NCBI RefSeq assembly: GCF_964656455.1
Contig: NC_135724.1
Span: 13,911,414-13,975,413, forward strand
Reading direction: 5' to 3'
Source of the DNA: Halichoerus grypus
Taxonomy: Eukaryota; Chordata; Mammalia; Carnivora; Phocidae
DNA length: 64,000 nucleotides
The position numbers and the translations under genes are program-made. This document shows positions 54,141 through 64,000 of the stretch, one piece after another (position 1 is the first letter of the stretch; every line of letters starts with the position of its first letter). Below the pieces are notes generated by a model that saw only the letters and a program-made list of their open reading frames with translations, was not told the origin of the DNA and searched no databases.

Positions 54141-54452
54141 AAAGCATCTGGAACATTCTAAAATGCATTTTATGAATATGTTTCCAGTGACAAAGAGGAT
54201 GTAAAACTCAGACTTGAAGGGCATTCATCACAGCTGGTCAACTCCTACTGGTCTCACTGAAAATCATAAATATGAATCAACCCCCTCCCCACATAGAGAC
54301 CACACTCCATAAAGGGGTTGTGATTCATTTACTTACTGTGCAAATAAGAGTAAGGCCAGTCATTCCTTTGCCTGTCATTTGCTGTGCTTATGACCAGAAG
54401 ACACATTCTGCTCTAGTCTAGGGTTTAATAATAGATAGCATCTATCTCTTTA

Positions 54453-55273
<821 letters not shown>

Positions 55274-55790
55274 AGCATCTATCTCTTTAAAAGCTTGGCT
55301 ATCGGCAGACTTTCAAAGCCATCTTTACTGAGCCCTCACATACTTGGGCAAAGGGTTGGCTGGGTGCAGGACTAAAGAAATTAGCCCATCCCTGGCCTCT
55401 CAAAGTGTTTAGCACCGGACACAGGCACAGACAGACAGACAACTGTAATAGAGACCCACATGACCGCACAAGAGCTGGTCCATGTACTGGAAAGATCCAA
55501 GTCCCGCTAAGTCCCTGGATTTGGCCCTCCCTGGTCATGGGCAGGGAAGGAGAGAGAGCAGGGCCTGGGCTACATCTTCCCCAGCTCCAGGACTGGGAAG
55601 CAATCATAGAGGGAGGTGCACAAATCCCGGAGGGCAGGGGTGAGGGGCGCAGACAGAGCAGGGAGAAGTGAAGGCTGGTGCTTGGGCAGGTGGAGGGAGA
55701 CAGAGGAGGGTGCAGTGGGAGCCCCGGGGAGAAAGAGAGTGTCCTTGCTTATAGTCCACAGGAGAAGACTGACAATAAAATGCCATCTGG

Positions 55791-55995
55791 GGGTGCCTGG
55801 ATGGCTCAGTCGTTGAGCGTCTGCCTTAGGCTCAGGTCAGATCCCAGGGTCCTGGGATCGAGCCGCGCATCGGGCTCCCTGCTCAGCGGGGAGCCTGCTT
55901 CTCCCTCTCCCACTCCCCCCGCTTATGTTCCCTCTCTCGCTGTCTCTCTCTCTGTCAAAAAATAAATAAAATTTTAAAAAAAATAAAAAAGATAA
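55791..55995 (+). mobile_element. CAN-SINE
   Basis: GGGGTGCCTGGATGGCTCAG head and an AAATAAATAAAATT tail. ATAAAATGCCATCTGG before and ATAAATGCAATCTGG after are a diverged target duplication. Confidence 0.94.
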
Positions 55996-56527
55996 AAATA
56001 AATGCAATCTGGTTGTAATGACTATGATGAAAGAAATAAAACCGGGTGAGGTGATGTGATGAGCTCAGGAGGGGAACCTGGGGTCAGATGACATTCAGTG
56101 GAGACCTGGATGAAGGGAGGGAACAAGCCAAGTTCACAGCGAGTGTCAGGAGGAGGAGTATTGCCCGTGGCCATAAGGAACGTTTGCAGAAGTCCAAGAG
56201 TGTGCAGGGCTTGATCAGGAAGAGCAGGAAGGCCCCTGTGACTGGTGCAGTGGGGGGGTGGGGGGGGTGGTATAGGAAGTCACACAACTCATTACATAAT
56301 CACCCAGATCTCGAGGTAATACACCCCCGCAGCGCCCGGACTGTGTGGCACTGACCGTAGGCTCTCATCCGACAGCGACTGACACCATCAAGGTTTAAAT
56401 AATTAGCACTTCATACTATTTTCATTACCAGGCAGGAATTACAACATCTGCCATAAGAGGTGGAAATTTTTTTAAAAATTTTAATTGTGATAAGATGCAC
56501 ATAATGTAAAATTTACTATTTTTGTCA

Positions 56528-56716
56528 TTAAAGATTTATTTTTATTTGAGAGAGAGAGACAGTGCACACAAGTGGGAGGGGCAGAGGGAGAGGGAGAGAG
56601 AATCTCAAGAAGACTCCCCGCTGAGGTTGGAGCCCCCTGCGGAACTCGATTCCACCACCCTGAGCTGAAATCAAGAGTCAGATGCTTAACCAACTGCGCC
56701 ACCCCGGTGCCCCAAG
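56528..56716 (-). mobile_element. CAN-SINE inserted in an L1 fragment
   Basis: Reverse-oriented copy ending CTGCGCCACCCCGGTGCCCC. AATTTACTAT flanks it at 56510-56519 and 56717-56726. The interrupted sequence (GATAAGATGCACATAATG … AACCATTTTGCTG) resembles an antisense L1M 3' region. Confidence 0.92.
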
Positions 56717-57327
56717 AATTTACTATCTTAACCATTTTGCTGTAAGATTTTTTAGGATTAAATATTATGCACAGAAAAAAAAAATCTGACTTAGTTCAGG
56801 TGTGATGAAAAAAAACACCTCAAAAACGTAGAGTAACTTATGGCCTATTCGATGTCTTGACATATTGGCCATTTTGACTCAGCAAGCATTCAACAACTGA
56901 CTTCATCAGCTATCTTGGAAGGTGCCGTGTGGCCCCATCAGCCTCGTCCCCTGAACCACCTGGGTTCCAGGTGTGCTCCTTAAGGAAAACCAGGAGCACT
57001 GCACTCACTCGGAAGGGGCGCATCAAAGCTCTATTGATTTTTGCTCAACCCTCTTCCTTACTTTCCTCACAATACAGTCATTATCTCTGTTCCTTGAAAA
57101 GAAAACATATGGCCCAAGGGAAAATGAAGAAACAACCTTGCATTTCAAAACTTCAATTTCAAGTGTCTTTGTCTTCCAGACAGATAAAGAGGGAAACAAG
57201 TTCGCTACTTGAAAGGAAAGTGCAAGGACCCTTTGTTTCCTAAACACAGTAATTAGGATGGCTTTGACTTGTCTTTATATTATCACCCAAGAGGCTCCAG
57301 TGAATGCCGCTTTATTCTCCCAGTGCC

Positions 57328-57395
57328 CAGCTTTTCTTTCCCTTTTCTTTTTCTTTTCTTCCTTTCTCTCTCTCTCTGTCTCTTTCTTTCTCTTG
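57328..57395. repeat. Pyrimidine-rich (TTTC/TCTC) tract
   Basis: Nearly pure C/T over about 70 bases on the plus strand (purine-rich on the gene strand). Confidence 0.85.
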
Positions 57396-57628
57396 CCATT
57401 CCTGATTTTTTTTAAACTTGTATTCGTTTGAGATGAGAGCTACTTTTCTCTTCTTTCCTGTAGTTAAAGTCAATGACCCCTGTGCTTCCAAGAGCGTGCT
57501 GGTCTGCTGAAGCCCAAGGTTCATTCTAGGCCCTGCCTTCATTCTGGAGATGCACCAAGCTAATAAGACCACTATCCCCCAACGTGGCCAGAGAAGGAAC
57601 TAGATGGTCCCTGGCCCTCAGAATGAAG

Positions 57629-57868
57629 TCCAGTGCTCTCAAATGTGCATAGAATCACCTGGAAATCTGATGAAAGTGCAGATTCTGATTCAGTAGGTCC
57701 AGGGCAGGCCCTGAGATTCTGCATTTCTAACAGGCTCCCGGGTGCAGCTGTGGCTGGTCTCCGTGTGGCAAGGTCAGAGATTACGTCAAAGACCAAGATC
57801 CAGAACTTTCTCATATCCCCAAACACCACACAGTCATCTCCATCTACATAAGGATGTTGAGAACCACC
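57629..57868. mobile_element. MER5-type hAT element
   Basis: GCATAGAATCACCTGGAAAT, GATTCTGATTCAGTAGGTCC, GATTCTGCATTTCTAACAGG and GTTGAGAACCACCT are typical of MER5-like hAT-Charlie copies. Confidence 0.75.
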
Positions 57869-57934
57869 TCTCCCATTGCTGGATGCAGACACCATTTACC
57901 TTGAGGGGGAGTGAAGGAAGAATTGGCCCTTACA

Positions 57935-58065
57935 AAACACCTACTGTGCGTGAGGCACCATGCTGGAGGCTTTTCCTTTCTTTGACTTCCGGCATCCTCA
58001 CAAAGAGACGGAGTGACCTGCTCAGACGGTTAGTGATGTAGCGAAGGCATGTAGCAAAGGCTCAG
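57935..58065 (-). mobile_element. MIR fragment, antisense
   Basis: ACCTACTGTGCGTGAGGCAC, CATCCTCACAAAGAG and TGACCTGCTCAGACGGTTAG fit MIR read from the opposite strand. Confidence 0.6.
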
Positions 58066-58273
58066 ATTCTTGTTAAAGTGACGAATAATTCTTCCTGAAG
58101 GGCCACTGGGATCTCCTAACTTCCCTTTATAGAAGACATAATCATTTCCTACTAGTTCTGGATCAAACTCGAACTCCCAAACATGGGCTTGGAAGAGTTC
58201 CACCAATTTTGGGCAAAATTAGAGCTACCCTGGGGGAAGGGGGTTCCAAAATCAAGATTAAAAATCTCTTCCT

Positions 58274-58483
58274 AGGGCGCCTGGGTGGCTCAGTTGGTTA
58301 AGCGACTGCCTTCGGCTCAGGTCATGATCCTGGAGTCCCTGGATCGAGTCCCGCATCGGGCTCCCTGCTCGGCAGGGAGTCTGCTTCTCCCTCTGACCCT
58401 CCCCCCTCTCATGTGCTCTCTCATTCTCTCTCAAATAAATAAATCTTAAAAAAATAAAAAAATAAAAAAATAAAAAAAAAAAT
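58274..58483 (+). mobile_element. CAN-SINE
   Basis: GGGCGCCTGGGTGGCTCAG head and a long AAATAAAAAAAT-type tail. AAAAATCTCTTCCT is at 58260-58273 and again at 58484-58497. Confidence 0.96.
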
Positions 58484-59839
58484 AAAAATCTCTTCCTGGG
58501 CTCAAATTCTCTTTTCTAATCAGGACAGAACACAGGTCTGCCGAACCAGCACACAACGCAGCCGGCCTAGCCTCATGCCCGGCACTCCGGCCCGGGAATG
58601 CGGGGCCTCTCGCCCTTTCATGAGGTCACTCTACATTCCCTGTCCAGGCACAGCGGCCAGGTGCTCATGCCCCCTGCACTCCCTGGCCTGTGAGGCTCAC
58701 TCTGCACAATTAAGATGACAACCAGTCAGCTGTACATTCTGGTCCTTTGCTCATTTGTAATTTTACGCATAAATCGGATCTTGATGGCCTGGTCACAGGG
58801 ACCCCAATTGGGCCATGGAAAACCTGAGCTCATCGGAAGGGGGCAATGTTTTATGATTTCATTAAAAAAATTTAAAACCTCGTAACCATTAGAAATTAAT
58901 GAGTTAAAGTTTAAGACAGAGATTCCAGTTGTGCCCCCCCCCCCCAGCGCCGAATTTAATTGCCCCTGTATCTGACACTCCCTTGTCAGAGGTTTGGGGT
59001 CCGTGTCTAGGTTTCTTGCTACTGTGCATGGTAATACAAACCCCACTGGAGGCTCCCTCTCTCACTCCAAGGGAAAGCTCAAGACCTAATGGTGACCAGG
59101 GGCTGTGTATGTTCTGACTGTCTTTCTGTTTGGAACTTTTCTCCTACTGCTTAGGGCAGAGACTTTTACGGCACTGAAAAACAGCTGTCATTAATAGGAA
59201 GGATTTAGATGCATGCCATGGTAGAGACGTCAAAATTGGAGTCAGGTCATTTGGGCCAAGAGAGGAGTCCCCAGATTCACTGTAATTATAGTAATGCTAA
59301 GACATACAGAACCTTTAAAGAGATAATAGAGCTACATTCAGCCTGTCTCCCCTCCAGCCCACCTCATTCAGCACAGAGCCGGGCAGGTGGCAGGAGGGGG
59401 ACACACACAGGACGGTGACCTGTCCTGGCAGGAGCAGAGCGACGGTCCGGTGTACTCCCGGTGGGGGGAGCACAGAGGAGTCAGAGATGCCTCTGCGTCA
59501 GGAAGTGGCCGAGGTGATTCAATATGTCACATTTCTTTTCCTCCTGAGTCAGGGATCAACTGGCCCACGGACAGACGGACGGACGGACGCTGTGCTGGGT
59601 GTTCGGGGTGCCGCTTTAAACTTGGCTGGCCTTAAAGTCACAGCATTTTTCTTTTTGCATAACAACAGTTAACCAAAGAAAACCCTCACGAGTGTGCACC
59701 CTGGATCCTGGTTATGGTATTTCCAGAAACACTAAAAAGCTTGCTTCTGTCCTAGCACGCCTGGAGGGTCTTGTTCCCATCCCCACCGGGTCATGCAGTC
59801 GACTGCATGAGCACCTTCCCTGAGCGGGGTAAGGCCATG

Positions 59840-59965
59840 TCACTGGAGGGGACGCTTGGGAGGAGTTCCAGCTGGACCACTTATGAGCTGTGCAACCTCT
59901 CCCTCCTGCTAAAAGTGGAGTGAGGATTAGAGAGAATCCATGTAAAGCACCAAGCACATCCTGGC
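59840..59965 (+). mobile_element. MIR-like fragment
   Basis: CCACTTATGAGCTGTGCAAC, CTCTCCCTCCTGC, GAGGATTAGAGAGAATCCAT and GGCACATGGTGG follow MIR loosely. Confidence 0.5.
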
Positions 59966-60077
59966 ACATGGTGGGGGGAGGGGGATTCAACAAATGGCAG
60001 GTGTTTTTAATATAACCGATCCTATACTATTAACTTAGAGCTGAGCTCAAAACCTTTTTAGGGAATCCCAGGGTTTC

Positions 60078-60256
60078 CAGCAGTGGTTCTCAAGCTTACT
60101 GGTGCATCGGAATCCCCCGGAGAGACTGTTAAACTGGATTGCTGGGCCCTGCCTCCAGAGGTTCTGATTCGGTAGACATGGGGTACGGCCCAGGAATGTG
60201 CATTTCTAAAAGCTCCCAGGTAGGGTGGATGCTGGGTCCAGGGACCACACTCTCCA
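60078..60256. mobile_element. MER5-type hAT element
   Basis: CAGCAGTGGTTCTCAAGCTT at one end, then GGAATCCCCCGGAGAG, CAGAGGTTCTGATTCGGTAG and GAATGTGCATTTCTAAAAGC, as in MER5-like elements. Confidence 0.75.
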
Positions 60257-62334
60257 CAGGGTAGAGTCCCAGCTCCTGAGGTTTGTTCACACAGCTCTTC
60301 ACGACTAACCAGCTCACGCCCCCTCCTCTGCCAAGCCGGCCTGATCTTTTCCTGGTCTCTCTGGCCAGCCCTGGACTCCAGACATCAGGACTGGACTCAG
60401 TTTTCCCCTGTGTGCTCTGCCCCTTCCCCTGCTGCCTGCCCTCAGAAACACCCCCACCCTCCAGGACCAGGTCACGAACTACCTGCTCCCGTGCATCTGC
60501 CCCACCCCGTGCTTCTGGCCATCTTGCGTGTTCCTCTTTTGTGGGGCTTTAGACCCTCGTAACTGCAAGGAGTGCAGACTGTCCAGTCTTGTCTGCCCTC
60601 CTAGATGGGGAGCCTTCCGGGTCACGGGCAGGGTGGCAGGCGTCTGGCATTTTCCATGGGGTCTTCTGGACTTTTGTTTGTGTGTTTGTGGGGTTTTGCC
60701 ACTAAGTACAAAATCAGGATCCACTGGATTCAAAGGAAAAAAAGCTGACAGATAGGTTAAAGGAACCAGAATGAATAACTCTGGGCAGAGGGAAGTTGTG
60801 GGTAACAATCTTCAACAATGGAAACATTAAAATAAAGAACATTGACCAACTGATCTTTACCCCTCTGTAAGAACAAATTTGAGGAAATGGGGTCAAATTG
60901 TGACATATCTGATTTAGGTCTGCTATAGGGAAGTTCCTGATATCGGGAATTATTAACAGTGAACTGGATTAGCAAAGGCGGATGTGAATAATCTCTACTC
61001 TCCTCTAAAATGGAACAGATTCTCAACCGTGAAAGTTTTAAATGTGATGTTGCTTTTGTATCTTGGGTACAAAGTTGAGAGGAGGGAAGGGCTCTTTACA
61101 GGTTTCTTCTAACTGGATATGGGTTTGGCAGCTGTTTGTGTTACTTAAGGATACACACTGTTAAGTTTGCTGCTAACTGCATTACAAAGAGTAACATATT
61201 TTTTTTTTTTAAATCAATACCTTAGGGAAGTGGTTGGTTTTCCCTCTGGGGGGGGGTGTCATGAGAACCCACATGTGCCAACCCTGTGGGGCTAGTAGGA
61301 TTTATGCAACACCGCAGTCCTCTCTTCCCACTTGCCAGGTTTAACCATCACATTCACGAAAAGCTAGAGAGTTTTTCTTCCTCATTTTTAATGGAAAGTC
61401 TTCAAATTTCTGGTGGTGGGAGGAAGTGGCTCTTGCACTCTCAACAGTGAACAGGAAATGTAATAAGTTATTATTACTCTGATAAACTGGAAGGATAGTT
61501 TTTGCAGTCAGTTCTTCCTTCCACTTTGAAACCTGGCAGCTTTCTGACCATGCTGGTGCCAGACGGGCCTCTGTGTCACCTGCTCAGCTAGATTTTTTTT
61601 TTGGGGTGGGTGGGTGGCGGGGGAGGCGGAAGGGAACTGGGCAGAGAGAAAGGGAACGCTCCTCTGTGGCGCTAGCAATCCACTGGGAAAATGTGTTTCG
61701 TGTGAGCGAAAGGGGTTTGCTGAGCCATAGTTCCAAGGTAAACACTGCTTCTATTCAGGGGCAGGTGACATATTTAAGGCCAGTGCAGGAAAACTGAGGG
61801 TCAGGTCACACCTGCTTTAATGATGGACCCTCTGGGATCCCTGGCTGCTTATCTCTCTTTAGTCCTGAGTTTGAGAGTTTTGATGTTGCCTACATCCTGA
61901 ACTTCTGATTCAAAGACACCTTTAGGTCAGGAAATGGCTCTAAATTCCAGAGCACACAAATTTCCATGGATCCCAGGGCCTTGGGGCTCTTAGCTTGTTT
62001 ACCTTGCTGGGGTGTGAAGAATTTTTGTCTCTGCCTTACAGTAAAATAATCCAAAGCAGCTGGGATTCAATGGCCTAAAATTCATCCTCCTTTATTGCTG
62101 GTTTAGGGAAAAAAAAAAAATCCTTCTTTACTTGAACCTGAGACAGAAATCTCCTTAAATGCTGTGAGAAACAAAATTCAAATGGTCAGCTATTTTACTC
62201 TGACATCTATCACATCTTTTTTTCTTTTTAAGTAATTGGTCCAACCACATCCTTTGCCCCTGTATTGTGGGCGCCTAGCACAGCTCGGCTGGCTCCGAAA
62301 TCACTCCTGCACTTGGCTTCTCCTTTCTTTTGCC

Positions 62335-62720
62335 ACTACACCGACCTGATTCAAGCCTTTACTAGCTCTTCCCCCAAACCAGGGCAGTGGCCTCCTTACT
62401 GCCCCCTGGACCCACCTCCGGACACCCTTCCCCGTAACGCGCAAATCTGATCATGACCCTCCCCAGCGCACAATGCAACGAGATAAAATCTGAACTCTTT
62501 TGCTTGCATATAAGGCCCTGGAGTGCTGGCTCGCTCTCCCTCCCTCTCCCACATGCCTTTGGGAGTCCAGGAGTGCTGTCCTTTTTAGAGTTCCCTGAAA
62601 ACACTGCACTGTCATGTCTCCTGGCACCAGCCACCCTTGGCCCCCCAGACCAAACGCTGCCCTCTTGTCCCTCCTTCTGAGCTTCAGACGTACACGACTG
62701 GATGGTAAGGAAGAAGGAGA
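62335..62720 (+). mobile_element. L2-like LINE 3' fragment
   Basis: CACTCCTGCACTTGGCTTCT, GAGATAAAATCTGAACTCTT, GCATATAAGGCCCTGGAGTG and a CT-rich GCTCGCTCTCCC body fit an old L2 3' region. The match is by eye and weak. Confidence 0.45.
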
Positions 62721-63720
62721 TATTCTTTCAGGCAGGTTAAAGCACTCTGTCCTGGGTGCCCACCACACATGGAAAAGGCTCTCAGTAAACAGGTCTCCTC
62801 TAATCCTCTGGGTGCGGGTCTAGCTGTGTGCCTACTGGAGAAGGGGGGGCGGGCTATGTCCCTGGTCTCTGTCTCCCCAGCCTGTTGCAGAGTGTCCCAC
62901 ATGCCGTAGTAGGTGCTCACTTCGTTGAAATAAATGAACACAGATTCAGTGTTATTTCTCACTCTTGGGTTCCCTGTCCTGAATGTGGCAGCCCGCAGAC
63001 ATCAAAGGCTGAAAGAGGAGGGGCCCACACAGCAAATACAGATATCAAGTGATCAGCACACATCCATAAAGAATGACGGGGGGGCGGGGGGGTTCTGCCG
63101 TTTCTCACGGCAGCACCCGGCAGCCCTTGACTTCGGAGACAGAGGGGAAGCCTGCCAGGGGCGCACGGGCAGGTCGGTCTTGCTGCAGGAAACAGACTGA
63201 GCTTGTCTCTCAGAATGAGGACAGAGATATGGGGCTGTGCTTAATCTCACTCGCCGCCCACGCGGGGCTCAACCTCAAAAGCTCACTAAGAACTTTAGAT
63301 GGACCAAGTCTTTTGTTTTGCTGAAGCCCCCTGTCTCCATCTTGGTTTCTTCAGGCTCAGTGTTTTGGGGGCAGAAAGAATGAAATGAGTTTCTAGAGGT
63401 GGATCCTATGGGAAGCCCACTCATTGCAAGCAGAGGGAAACACAAAGAGAAAGGGAATGACTTCCTACCAACCAGGTGGAGAACATAACGGTGTGGTGCT
63501 CCGAGGGAGAATCACCTGCTGGGCAGAATGCTCCCCAGGCCAGCTCTGGATGCCTGGAGGTGAGGCCAGGTTGCCTTAGGCTCAGTCAGGGGTGCTTCCC
63601 TGTGGACTGGGGTCAGGATGCTGCAGGGAGATAGCAGACAGGCCACTGGTTGTCTAGGGAGGCCACCTGGCCAGGCAGGTAGGTGCCCTTGGGAGTGAAT
63701 CACCTAGAGAGCCGTACCAG

Positions 63721-63785
63721 CAAAAAACCAAAACAAACAAACAAACAAAAACCAAAAACCAAACCAAACCAAGACAAAACAAAAA
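63721..63785. repeat. (CAAA)n-like A-rich simple repeat
   Basis: CAAACAAACAAACAAAAACC and similar units over about 65 bases, without a SINE or LINE body next to it. Confidence 0.85.
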
Positions 63786-64000
63786 TGGCCTAGACAACAT
63801 TCCTAATCCATTGGACACACCAGGACACACCGTGTGGGAAAAACACTAATATTGTTTTCCCCTGTACTTCAAAAATAGGAAAATACAATGAGGGAAATTT
63901 TAATACTGACATGGCATATAAAGTTCACGCAGCGCCTTCTTAACACAACACTCTCTGCAAAGGAGGCCCTGGTCTGGAACTCCCCTTTTCATGGCCTCAT

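Noticed and set aside
53742..54155. CRISPR-like spaced repeats formed by serial SINEs
   Set aside because: The repeats are SINEs of about 190 bases with A-tails in a mammalian intron; there is no short palindromic repeat with regular spacers.
62828..63200. Possible GC-richer first exon or promoter of TNFRSF11A near the right end
   Set aside because: No minus-strand ATG with a leucine-rich signal peptide followed by a GT donor in the right phase was found, and CpG density is modest.

Overview
This window is nuclear DNA from a placental mammal. It is dominated by introns and interspersed repeats, and I recognise one protein-coding gene. About twenty-six copies or fragments of the carnivore tRNA-Lys-derived SINE (CAN-SINE) place it in Carnivora. 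The SINEs lack the dog SINEC_Cf head and the felid-type tail, so an arctoid caniform (seal, bear or mustelid kind) is my best inference. The species is not determined.

The gene is TNFRSF11A (RANK, the receptor for RANKL) on the minus strand. Nine coding exons, numbered 2 to 10 by comparison with the ten-exon human gene, can be placed to the base between 45263 and 16433. All have AG/GT borders and matching codon phases. Together they encode about 601 residues: four cysteine-rich TNF-receptor repeats (exons 2-6), the membrane span (exon 7), a small juxtamembrane exon (exon 8), and a long cytoplasmic tail with TRAF-binding and IVVY motifs (exons 9-10). Exon 1 (start codon and signal peptide), the promoter and the 5' UTR were not found and should lie beyond position 64000, so intron 1 is longer than 18.7 kb.

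Layout from left to right. 1-13.7 kb is 3' flanking DNA with old L1, MIR and SINE copies, a U6 pseudogene and a 200-base assembly gap (8306-8505). About 13.77-16.43 kb is the likely 3' UTR, with AATAAA signals near its end. 16433-45263 holds exons 10 to 2. 45264-64000 is intron 1, which contains an RPL34 processed pseudogene with an L1 piece nested in its 3' UTR. Other repeats include a MaLR LTR, a Tigger transposase remnant, hAT (MER5-type) elements, L1 and L2 fragments, and microsatellites.

I see no operon, CRISPR array, phage or new molecular system. The points most worth checking are the RANK splice architecture (symmetric transmembrane exon, NAGNAG acceptor at exon 9, donor-like start of exon 2), the nested retro-insertions dated by target-site duplications, and two pairs of short near-identical direct repeats whose origin I cannot explain.
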